A stretch of DNA of 37,423 nt, from the NCBI GenBank assembly GCA_028292825.1, contig JAQGLO010000011.1:1-37423 (forward strand), written 5' to 3'. Source of the DNA: Alphaproteobacteria bacterium. Its GTDB lineage: Bacteria > Pseudomonadota > Alphaproteobacteria > Micropepsales > Micropepsaceae. Shown in pieces: positions 30,257-37,423 of this stretch (position 1 is the stretch's first letter; each line of letters begins with the position of its first letter). The translations under genes and the position numbers were made by a program. Under the pieces are notes generated by a model, which was not told where the DNA came from, ran no database searches, and saw only the letters and a program-made list of their open reading frames with translations.

Positions 30257-31671
30257 GCGCCCCCCAGCTTTTTGGGCAGGTTATTCATCCAGCCGGTGAT
30301 CGAGCCCGCACCGGCGCCGACAATCGCCGCGCCGGGCTTGAGATAGGGCGCCAGCACGGCGGGGAGGTCTTCCTCGCCTTCGATGGTGATGACATTGCGG
30401 TGGCCATGGGCGCGCAGCGCCTCGGCATAGGTTTCGTGGCTGTAGCCGTCAATCGGCGGCTCGCCCGCGGCATAGACCGGCGCGATGATCGCCACATCGG
30501 CGTCATTCAGACAGGTGGCGAACTGCTCGAAGGTGTCGCGCAGGCGGGTGTAGCGGTGCGGCTGCACGATCGCCACGATGGGACCTTTATAAGCCTGGCG
30601 GGCGGCGCGCACGGCGGCGGCGATCTTGAAGGGATTGTGGGCATAATCGTCGATGATGGCGGCGCCATTCACTTCGCCCACATTGGTGAAGCGGCGGCCG
30701 ACGCCGGCGAAGCGTGCCAGTGCGTCACGAATGACGGTGTCCTTCACGCCCAGCTGCCGCGCCACCACAATGGCGGCGACGGCGTTCTGGACATTGTGCT
30801 CGCCCGGCATGGGCAGGCTGAGGCGGTCGAGTTTTTCCTCGATGCCCTTGCGGCGGTCGGTGAAGACCATGTCGAAATGCGAAGCGCCTTCGGAGAAGCT
30901 GACATTCACGGCGCGGGCGTCGGCCTGCGGGCTGAAGCCATAGGTGATGATCTTGCGGTCGGTGATGCGGCCCACCATGGCCTGAACTTCGGGATGGTCG
31001 ATGCACAGCACCGCGAAACCATAAAAGGGCACATTCTCGACAAAGCGCTGGAAAGCGTCACGCATATTCTCGAACGTGCCGTAGTAATCCAGATGGTCGG
31101 GATCGGCATTGGTAACTACTGCCACGGTGGCAGGCAGGCGCAGGAAAGTACCGTCGCTCTCGTCGGCCTCTACCACCACCCACTCACCTGCACCCAGCCG
31201 GGCATTGGTGCCATAGGCATTGATGATGCCGCCATTGACGACAGTGGGATCCATGCCGCCCGCATCCAGCAGCGACGCGACCAGGGTGGTGGTCGTGGTC
31301 TTGCCGTTGGTGCCGGCGATGGCGATACAGGAGCGCAGGCGCATGATCTCGGCCAGCATTTCAGCGCGGCGCACCAAAGGGAGGCCCATCATGCGGGCAG
31401 CGTCGAACTCGGCATTGCCGGGCTTCACGGCGCTGGAATAAACCACCGCATGGGCGTCCTTCAGGTTGTCGGCGCTGTGGCCGACATGGATGGTGATGCC
31501 CATGGCGCGCAGGCGCTTGACGTTGGCATTCTCGGCCACATCGCTGCCCTGAACCTTGTAGCCCAGATTGTGCATGATCTCGGCAATGCCCGACATGCCG
31601 ATGCCGCCGATGCCGATGAAATGGATGGCGCCGATGTCCAGCGGCACGCGGGTGGTAACGGGAGTCGCCAT
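30253..31671 (-). CDS. murC: UDP-N-acetylmuramate--L-alanine ligase
   Basis: Adds L-Ala to UDP-MurNAc, the first amino-acid step of the peptidoglycan precursor. The 472-aa Mur ligase has the N-terminal UDP-binding motif [19 protein letters not shown] (about 17-35), the ATP loop [18 protein letters not shown] (about 118-135), [13 protein letters not shown] and the C-terminal domain with [18 protein letters not shown]. The start codon shares one base with the murG stop (31671), and the stop overlaps murB by 4 bp. Confidence 0.97.
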   Translation of the reverse strand: MATPVTTRVPLDIGAIHFIGIGGIGMSGIAEIMHNLGYKVQGSDVAENANVKRLRAMGITIHVGHSADNLKDAHAVVYSSAVKPGNAEFDAARMMGLPLVRRAEMLAEIMRLRSCIAIAGTNGKTTTTTLVASLLDAGGMDPTVVNGGIINAYGTNARLGAGEWVVVEADESDGTFLRLPATVAVVTNADPDHLDYYGTFENMRDAFQRFVENVPFYGFAVLCIDHPEVQAMVGRITDRKIITYGFSPQADARAVNVSFSEGASHFDMVFTDRRKGIEEKLDRLSLPMPGEHNVQNAVAAIVVARQLGVKDTVIRDALARFAGVGRRFTNVGEVNGAAIIDDYAHNPFKIAAAVRAARQAYKGPIVAIVQPHRYTRLRDTFEQFATCLNDADVAIIAPVYAAGEPPIDGYSHETYAEALRAHGHRNVITIEGEEDLPAVLAPYLKPGAAIVGAGAGSITGWMNNLPKKLGGA

Positions 31672-32747
31672 CAGGCTGCGCTCCTCGCCAGGGATTCCAC
31701 GACATCGGCCAGCTTGCCCGCCGCGTTCGGCGTCGCCAGCGCATGCGCGGCGGCCGCGCGGCGCGCCAGGTCGATGGGGTCGTTGAAAATGGCGATCAGT
31801 ACCTGGGCCAGTCGGTCCGGCGTCAGTTCACTCTGGGCAAAGCGCCAGCCGGCATTGGCGCGGGCCAGGATATCGGCATTGGGCGTCTGGTTGTCGTCCA
31901 GCGCACCGGGTAGCGGCACCAGGATGGACGGGCGGCCAATGGCCATCAGCTCGGCGACGGTGCCCGCGCCGGAACGGGCGATCACCAGATGGGTTTCGGC
32001 CATGCGCTTGGGCAGATCAGAGAAGAAGCTCTGCAGGTCGGCGCGGATTTCGACGTTGCGATAGATCTCGCGCACCTTTTCAATGTCTTCGGCGCGGCAC
32101 TGCTGCACCACCGACAGGCGCAGCTTCATGTCATACGGCAGCCGCGTCAGGGCGGCGGGCACGATCTCGCTCATGGCGCGGGCGCCTTGGCTGCCGCCGA
32201 ACACCAGCAGGCGCAGCGGCCCGCCCGCTTCGGGCACTTTATAAGGCGCGCCCCACAGCGCCTCGACCTCGGGACGCAGCGGATTGCCAGTCAGCACGAT
32301 CTTGGAGACGTCGATGGGCGCGAAGCGAGCGATGGGGAAGGCGGCAGCCACCACCTTCACCTTGTTCATCACCAGGCGGTTGGCACGGCCGACCACGGCA
32401 TTCTGTTCGATGATGGCCGTGGGCAAACGCGCCAGGGTGGCCGCCAGCATTACCGGCACCGAGGGATAGCCGCCAAAGCCGATCACCGCGTCGGGCTTGA
32501 GCTTCAGCAGCTTGAAAAAGGCGGTGGCAATGCCCGCCGCGATCCGGAAGGGCGCAGTAATCGCATTGAAGGGCGAGGACGGGACGGTGGCGATGCGCGC
32601 GCCCGGAAACTGGGTGGCATAGTTGGCAAAGCGCGCATCGGTCATCACCACGATGTCGCGGCCGCGCCGCGCTAGCTCGCCCGCCAAGGCCTGGGCGGGG
32701 AACAGATGCCCGCCGGTACCGCCTGCTGCCAACACGATGACGCTCAT
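31671..32747 (-). CDS. murG: Undecaprenyl-PP-MurNAc-pentapeptide GlcNAc transferase
   Basis: Adds GlcNAc to lipid I to give lipid II on the inner face of the cytoplasmic membrane. The 358-aa GT-B protein has the N-terminal G-loop [16 protein letters not shown] (7-22), [25 protein letters not shown], the second G-loop [13 protein letters not shown] and the donor-site block [21 protein letters not shown] with [15 protein letters not shown] 32747 ([10 protein letters not shown]) overlaps the ftsW stop by 4 bp; the frame is open to 33062, but that stretch is antiparallel in meaning to ftsW and not MurG-like. Confidence 0.97.
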   Translation of the reverse strand: MSVIVLAAGGTGGHLFPAQALAGELARRGRDIVVMTDARFANYATQFPGARIATVPSSPFNAITAPFRIAAGIATAFFKLLKLKPDAVIGFGGYPSVPVMLAATLARLPTAIIEQNAVVGRANRLVMNKVKVVAAAFPIARFAPIDVSKIVLTGNPLRPEVEALWGAPYKVPEAGGPLRLLVFGGSQGARAMSEIVPAALTRLPYDMKLRLSVVQQCRAEDIEKVREIYRNVEIRADLQSFFSDLPKRMAETHLVIARSGAGTVAELMAIGRPSILVPLPGALDDNQTPNADILARANAGWRFAQSELTPDRLAQVLIAIFNDPIDLARRAAAAHALATPNAAGKLADVVESLARSAA

Positions 32748-33892
32748 GCGTAGCTGCCCGCGAAGAAGTTGGGATCGTCGCGAGTGGCCGGCAGCTTGGG
32801 GCGCTGGCGGGTCACGGCCAGCGCAAAGCCCATGGTCAGCGCCACCGCGAACAGCGACGAGCCGCCATAGGAGATGAATGGCAGGGTCATGCCCTTGGCC
32901 GGCAGCAGCGACACCGCCACACCCATGTTGATGAAAGCCTGCACAGCGGTGACCACGGCCAGCCCCGCGCCCGCCAGCTGTGAGAAAGGCTCGCGCGCGC
33001 CCGCCGAGCGCAGCAGCAATCGCACAGTGAGAATGCAAAACAGCAGCGCGATAAGGGCGCAAAGCACCAGGCCGAACTCCTCCCCCGCCACGGCGAAGAT
33101 ATAGTCGGAATGCACGTCCGGAATGCGGTACTTGATGGTGCCCGCGCCGGGGCCCACGCCGGTCAACCCGCCATGGGCAAAGGCCTTCAGCGCCAGGCCG
33201 GCCTGATAGCCGGTGCCTTCCTCGCTGAGGAACTGGTCGACACGATGATGCACATGCGGAAAGATTTCATAGGTGACGAAGGCCAGCGCCGTGGTGATGC
33301 CGGCCATCAACCCGATCCAGAAGAAGTTGACGCCCCAGAAGAACAGCATGGCGCCCCAGAGGCACAGCAGCAGGCCGGTCTGGCCCACATCGGGCTGCTT
33401 CACCAGGATCAGCAGCGCCGGAATCAACAGCAGGAAGGTCACCACCGGCTTGGGTATCGCCAGCGGCTGGCGGTCGGCCAGCACGGCGGCGGCCAGGATG
33501 GCAAAGCTGGGCTTGAGGAATTCGGACGGCTGCAGCGCAAAGGGGCCGAGATCGAGCTCGCGGCGCGCGCCCAGGATGTCGACGCCGACGAACAACACCA
33601 GAAAGGAGCCGATCAGGGCGCAGGCGAAGGTGACGGCGGCCAGCAGGCGGATCTGGCGCAGCGTCAGCAACGACACGCTGCACAGGATGGCGATGGCCAC
33701 GCCCGCAAAGATCACCTGCCGCGCGGTATAGCGGAAATCGCCGGCGGTCAGCGGGCCACCGGTGATGGCGGGGCTGGCGGCGAAGGCCAGCATCAGGCCG
33801 ATGCCCGCCAGCGCCAGCATGCACAGCAGCGCCACCCGGTCGACGGTGAACCACCAGTTGGCAAAGCCGGTATTGGTGTTGCGGTTCATCAT
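32744..33892 (-). CDS. ftsW: Putative peptidoglycan glycosyltransferase FtsW
   Basis: SEDS-family polymerase that makes septal glycan strands from lipid II together with its partner penicillin-binding protein, which is not in this window. The 382-aa protein has about ten membrane helices. SEDS landmarks are LGARRELDLGPFALQPSEFLK (cut: the QPSEF core), KQPDVGQTGLL, the loop VDQFLSEEGTGYQAGLAL and LPFISYGGSS near the C-terminus. The acidic catalytic residue expected in the large periplasmic loop is probably the Asp of HHRVDQF. Two ATG codons (33892 and 33889) overlap the murD stop. Confidence 0.95.
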   Translation of the reverse strand: MMNRNTNTGFANWWFTVDRVALLCMLALAGIGLMLAFAASPAITGGPLTAGDFRYTARQVIFAGVAIAILCSVSLLTLRQIRLLAAVTFACALIGSFLVLFVGVDILGARRELDLGPFALQPSEFLKPSFAILAAAVLADRQPLAIPKPVVTFLLLIPALLILVKQPDVGQTGLLLCLWGAMLFFWGVNFFWIGLMAGITTALAFVTYEIFPHVHHRVDQFLSEEGTGYQAGLALKAFAHGGLTGVGPGAGTIKYRIPDVHSDYIFAVAGEEFGLVLCALIALLFCILTVRLLLRSAGAREPFSQLAGAGLAVVTAVQAFINMGVAVSLLPAKGMTLPFISYGGSSLFAVALTMGFALAVTRQRPKLPATRDDPNFFAGSYA

Positions 33893-35280
33893 GACGCCGC
33901 CTGCAGGTGGCGCGGCAGCCTGGCCACCAGGGAACGGAAGGCGTCGCCACGCTGCTCGAAATCCTTGAACTGATCATAGCTGGCGCAGGCCGGCGACAGC
34001 AGCACGACGGGAGCGGTGGCTGCGGATGCGGCAGCGTCGGCGGCAGCCGAGGTCACGGCGGCGTCGAGCGTGCCTGACATTATATAGGGGGCCTTGCCGT
34101 CCAGCGTCTTGGCGAACTGGGGGGCGGCGTCGCCGATCAGATAGGCCTTGCGGATGCGGGGGAAGAAGGCGGCCAGGCTTTCGATGCCGCCGTCCTTGGC
34201 CTTGCCGCCCGCGATCCAGAAAATATCGGGATAGACCGCCAGGGCACGTGCCGTGGCGTCGGCATTGGTGGCCTTCGAGTCGTTGATGAACAGCGCCTTG
34301 CCGATGTGGCCGACATCTTCCATGCGGTGCGCCAGGCCGGGGAAACTGATGATGGCCGCAACAATGGCCTTGGTGTCGCTGACATAAGGCTTCACCGCGC
34401 CATAGGCCAGCGCGCCATTCTGCCAGTTGTGCGCCCCGCGCAGGTGGGCGGCGTCAGCCATGTCCATGACCCTGGTGGCGCGGCCGCTCATGGCATCATA
34501 CAGGGTGCCGTCCACCACGAAGAGGCCGCGTCCCAGCACCTTGCCGACCGAGACGGGGTGAGCGGCGACGCCGCCATTGGAAGACAGCCGCGTGAAGATG
34601 GCCGCGGAATAATCGTCATCCACGCCGATCAGCAATTGACCGGTCGTCTGCTGCATCAGCCGCGCCTTGATAGCGGCGTAATTTTCCATGCTGCCGTGAC
34701 GGTCGATATGGTCGGGCGACAGGTTGGACAGCAGCGCCACATCGGGATGCAGGCCGGGCGCGAGATCGATCTGAAAACTGGACATTTCCAGCACATAGAT
34801 GGTCTTGGCCGAAGGTGGCGACAATTCCAGCACCGACTTGCCGATATTGCCGCCGACCTGCACATCGAAGCCGCAAGTTTGCAGGATATGGCCGACCAGG
34901 GCGGTGGTGGTGGACTTGCCGTTGGTGCCGGTGATGGCGATGACCGGTGCCTTGCCTTCGACTTCGCGGGCAAAGAGTTCGACATCGCCAATCACAGGGA
35001 CCTTGGCCGCATTGGCATGCTGGACCACGCCATGGGGCTTGGGATGAGTCAGCGGCACGCCCGGCGACAGCACCAGCGCGGAAATCTGCTCCCACGGCCA
35101 TTCGCGCCACGGCATTAGCTCGGCGCCGTCTTGGCCGCCCAGGTCGCGAGCGGCGCTGTCGTCGTCCCAGGCCAGTACCCGCGTGCCGCCGGCCACCAGC
35201 GCGCGCACGGCGCCAAGACCCGTGCGGGCCAGGCCGAAGACGGCGACGGTTTTTCCAGCGAAGGCGCGGGCTGCGATCAT
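33889..35280 (-). CDS. murD: UDP-N-acetylmuramoylalanine--D-glutamate ligase
   Basis: Adds D-Glu to UDP-MurNAc-L-Ala. The 463-aa protein has the Rossmann N-domain (VAVFGLARTGLGAVRALVAG, with a GxxxxG turn), the ATP loop ITGTNGKSTTTALVGHIL (about 115-132), SSFQIDLAPGLHPDVALLSN, and the C-domain with FINDSKATNADATARAL and LLSPACASYDQFKDFEQRGD, a MurD hallmark. It lies 4 bp after mraY and overlaps ftsW by 4 bp. Confidence 0.97.
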   Translation of the reverse strand: MIAARAFAGKTVAVFGLARTGLGAVRALVAGGTRVLAWDDDSAARDLGGQDGAELMPWREWPWEQISALVLSPGVPLTHPKPHGVVQHANAAKVPVIGDVELFAREVEGKAPVIAITGTNGKSTTTALVGHILQTCGFDVQVGGNIGKSVLELSPPSAKTIYVLEMSSFQIDLAPGLHPDVALLSNLSPDHIDRHGSMENYAAIKARLMQQTTGQLLIGVDDDYSAAIFTRLSSNGGVAAHPVSVGKVLGRGLFVVDGTLYDAMSGRATRVMDMADAAHLRGAHNWQNGALAYGAVKPYVSDTKAIVAAIISFPGLAHRMEDVGHIGKALFINDSKATNADATARALAVYPDIFWIAGGKAKDGGIESLAAFFPRIRKAYLIGDAAPQFAKTLDGKAPYIMSGTLDAAVTSAAADAAASAATAPVVLLSPACASYDQFKDFEQRGDAFRSLVARLPRHLQAAS

Positions 35281-35284
35281 TGTC

Positions 35285-36376
35285 TCACCGCAGCTTCAGG
35301 GTGGCGAGGCCGAGCAGGGCCAACACCACCGCCACGATCCAGAAGCGGATCACGATGGTGGGTTCGGTCCAGCCCAGCTGCTCATAATGGTGATGGATCG
35401 GCGCCATGCGGAAGACGCGCTTGCCGGTAAGCTTGAAGCTGACCACCTGGACCACGACGGAAACCGTTTCGATCACGAACAGCCCGCCGACAATGGCCAG
35501 CACGATCTCGTGCTTCACCGCCACCGCGACCACGCCCAGCGCGCCGCCCAGCGGCAACGACCCGGTGTCGCCCATGAAAATCGCGGCGGGCGGGGCGTTG
35601 TACCAGAGGAAGCCCAGCCCGGCGCCGACCAAAGCCGCCAGGAACACCGCCAGCTCGCCGGCATATTCGACATAGGGAATCTGCAGATAGCCGGAGAATT
35701 TCTCGTTGCCGACCAGATAGACGATCAAGGTAAAGGTGGCGGCGGCGATCATCACCGGCACGATCGCCAGCCCGTCCAGCCCGTCGGTGAAGTTCACGGC
35801 ATTGGCGGCGCCGGCGATGACAAATCCGCCCACGATCAGGAAGGCCACGCCCAGGGGGATCAGCGCCGTCTTGAGGAAGGGCACCGCCAGCGCGCCCGAC
35901 AGGGACGGAGCCTGACTCTGCATGATCAGCCAGGTGGCCAAACCGGCCACGGCGAACTCGATCAGCAGGCGCATCCGGCTGGAAAGCCCGTCCGAGGTGC
36001 GCTTGGTCACTTTATAATAGTCGTCCAGGAAGCCCAGCAGGCCGAACGCCGCCGTCACCATCAGTGCGATCCAGACATAACGGTTGGACGGGCTGGCCCA
36101 CAGCAGGGTCGAGCCCAGCCAGGGAATGAGAATCAGGATGCCGCCCATGGTAGGGGTGCCGGCCTTTTCGATGATGTGGCGGGCTGGGCCGTCGGCGCGG
36201 ATGGGCTGGCCCTTGCCCTGCTTCACCTTCAGCCAGCGGATCAGCATGGGATTGATCAGGAAAGCGATCATCAGCGCCGTGACCACCGCTGCGCCGCTGC
36301 GGAAGGTGAGATATTTGAACAGGCGGAAGAAAGCCAGCTGGTCGGTATGGGTGAGAAGCGAGAGGTAATAGAGCAT
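35285..36376 (-). CDS. mraY: Phospho-N-acetylmuramoyl-pentapeptide transferase
   Basis: Membrane enzyme that loads the UDP-MurNAc-pentapeptide onto undecaprenyl phosphate, making lipid I. The 363-aa protein has about ten membrane helices and the family's cytoplasmic loops: [20 protein letters not shown] with the DD pair, [13 protein letters not shown] with the active-site Asp, [12 protein letters not shown], and [11 protein letters not shown], the histidine motif near the C-terminus. Its ATG lies one base after the murF stop, and murD follows after 4 bp. Confidence 0.97.
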   Translation of the reverse strand: MLYYLSLLTHTDQLAFFRLFKYLTFRSGAAVVTALMIAFLINPMLIRWLKVKQGKGQPIRADGPARHIIEKAGTPTMGGILILIPWLGSTLLWASPSNRYVWIALMVTAAFGLLGFLDDYYKVTKRTSDGLSSRMRLLIEFAVAGLATWLIMQSQAPSLSGALAVPFLKTALIPLGVAFLIVGGFVIAGAANAVNFTDGLDGLAIVPVMIAAATFTLIVYLVGNEKFSGYLQIPYVEYAGELAVFLAALVGAGLGFLWYNAPPAAIFMGDTGSLPLGGALGVVAVAVKHEIVLAIVGGLFVIETVSVVVQVVSFKLTGKRVFRMAPIHHHYEQLGWTEPTIVIRFWIVAVVLALLGLATLKLR

Positions 36377-36377
36377 C

Positions 36378-37423
36378 TCAGGCGCCCTTCCTGAGAGCTT
36401 CGATGATCACGGACATGCGCGCGCCGTTGGAGCCTTTCACAAGCACCGTGTCGCCGGGAGCCAGCGCCGCCAACACTTGCGGCAACAGTTCGGCGGAGGT
36501 AACGGCATGCGCCCCACGGCGCGAGGCTGGCAAGGCATTCCACAAAGCCGCCATCTGCGTCCCCGTCGTGAACACAAGGTCCACCTTGTTGGCTTCGATG
36601 GGCGCTGCCAGACCGGCATGATGGGCGATGCCGCCCTCGCCCATTTCCAGCATGTCGCCCAGCACCGCGATTTTGCGGCCCTTGGCTGCGCCCAGCAGCG
36701 CCAGCGCGGCGGCCATGGAAGCGGGGTTGGCGTTGTAGCTTTCGTCGATCACGGCGATGCCGGCGGCGGTGAAGCGTGCCCCGCGGCCCTTGAGCGCTGA
36801 GAAATTCTTCAGGGCGGCGGCGGCGTTCAGGACGTCGCCTTCCAGCAGCGCCACGGCCGCCAGCGCACCGACCACATTCTGTGCAATATGGCCGCCGGGC
36901 GCGCCGACATAGGCATCAACTGCCGTGCCCAGAATATCGCACCTAACCCGCATGCCCTCGCCGTCCGGGGTGAAGGAAATCAGCCGGGCATCGCCTTTTT
37001 CGCCGAAGCTGACGATGCGCGAAACATGCGCCTGGCGGGCCCGTGCCGTCAGGCGATCGGCATGGTCGCTGTCGGCCGGAATCAGCGCCGCGCCGCCGGG
37101 CTCCAGGCCCTCGAAGATTTCCGACTTGGCGTCGGCAATGCTCTCGCTGTTGCCGAAGAATTCCAGATGGGCGGGGGCGATGGTCGTCACCAGCGCCACA
37201 TGCGGCCGCACGAAGCTGACCAGGTTCCTGAGTTCGCCGAAATGATTCATGCCCACTTCGAACACGCCATATTCCGCATCGCGCGGCAGCGCGGCCAGGC
37301 TCAGCGGCACGCCCCAGTGATTGTTGTAGGACGCGGCGCTGGCATGGGTGCGGCCCAGCGCGTTGCAGCACAGCGCCAGGATTTCCTTGGTGGTGGTCTT
37401 TCCGGCGCTGCCGGTGACGGCGA
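36378..37423 (-). CDS. murF: UDP-MurNAc-tripeptide--D-Ala-D-Ala ligase, 5' end beyond the window
   Basis: Joins D-Ala-D-Ala (the Ddl product) to the UDP-MurNAc-tripeptide. The visible part, about 348 residues, begins inside the ATP loop ([16 protein letters not shown]); the N-terminal UDP-binding domain of about 100 residues and the start codon lie to the right of 37423. [13 protein letters not shown], the conserved NNxxGxP block, and [10 protein letters not shown] follow, and the C-domain has [17 protein letters not shown] and [15 protein letters not shown]. The frame has no break. murE is the expected next gene beyond the edge. Confidence 0.96.
   Translation of the reverse strand, partial: AVTGSAGKTTTKEILALCCNALGRTHASAASYNNHWGVPLSLAALPRDAEYGVFEVGMNHFGELRNLVSFVRPHVALVTTIAPAHLEFFGNSESIADAKSEIFEGLEPGGAALIPADSDHADRLTARARQAHVSRIVSFGEKGDARLISFTPDGEGMRVRCDILGTAVDAYVGAPGGHIAQNVVGALAAVALLEGDVLNAAAALKNFSALKGRGARFTAAGIAVIDESYNANPASMAAALALLGAAKGRKIAVLGDMLEMGEGGIAHHAGLAAPIEANKVDLVFTTGTQMAALWNALPASRRGAHAVTSAELLPQVLAALAPGDTVLVKGSNGARMSVIIEALRKGA

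Noticed and set aside
30400-32064. A 554-codon open frame on the plus strand opposite murC and murG
   Set aside because: Antisense shadow of essential mur genes.

Overview
The window is GC-rich alphaproteobacterial chromosome, as shown by a circularly permuted two-piece tmRNA gene, an alphaproteobacterial-type SspB, small DUF4169 and ribbon-helix-helix proteins beside fumC, an FtsZ with a long Pro/Ala/Glu-rich linker, and a division and cell-wall (dcw) cluster followed by lpxC, bamD, recN and ligA. The composition and gene order would fit a Rhizomicrobium/Micropepsales- or Caulobacterales-like lineage, but the genus is a guess. There are no insertion sequences, tRNAs, rRNAs or CRISPR arrays that I can see.

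Layout. (1) 1-287: tmRNA (ssrA, + strand), acceptor piece first and coding piece second, encoding the tag ANDNEMALAA. (2) 295-3564, minus strand: amylo-alpha-1,6-glucosidase-type debranching enzyme and a GT4 glycosyltransferase. (3) 3717-8797, mostly plus strand: sspB, fumC, a secreted one-heme cytochrome-like protein, a spermidine-synthase-like methyltransferase-fold protein, a tiny exported protein (minus), a ribbon-helix-helix protein, a glutathione S-transferase and DUF4169. (4) 8860-12512: a UvrD/PcrA helicase, an AT-rich orphan gene for a membrane-anchored coiled-coil protein that looks acquired, and an exported cupin (minus). (5) 12513-12900: a gap with no convincing gene. (6) 12901-15585: prmA with an in-frame amber codon, then an aminopeptidase P. 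(7) 15582-21275, minus strand: lpxC, bamD, recN, ligA. (8) 21333-24542, plus strand: a cassette of a two-lobed aspartic protease, a membrane AraC-type regulator split by a one-base frameshift, and an acyltransferase-3 protein, closed by a strong terminator. (9) 24590-37423, minus strand: murF (cut by the window end), mraY, murD, ftsW, murG, murC, murB, ddl, ftsQ, ftsA, ftsZ.

How it works together. The right third makes the lipid-linked peptidoglycan precursor (MurF, MurD, MurC, MurB, Ddl, MraY, MurG), handles septal synthesis (FtsW) and builds the Z-ring (FtsQ, FtsA, FtsZ). Nearly every junction there is a 1-13 bp overlap or a gap of 1-4 bp; the only real gap, ftsA-ftsZ, carries three GANTC sites. 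lpxC and bamD serve the outer membrane, recN, ligA and uvrD DNA repair and replication. At the left, tmRNA makes the degradation tag and SspB is the adaptor that delivers tagged proteins to ClpXP. Two genes carry single-base lesions (prmA nonsense, AraC frameshift); both could be real decay or sequence errors.
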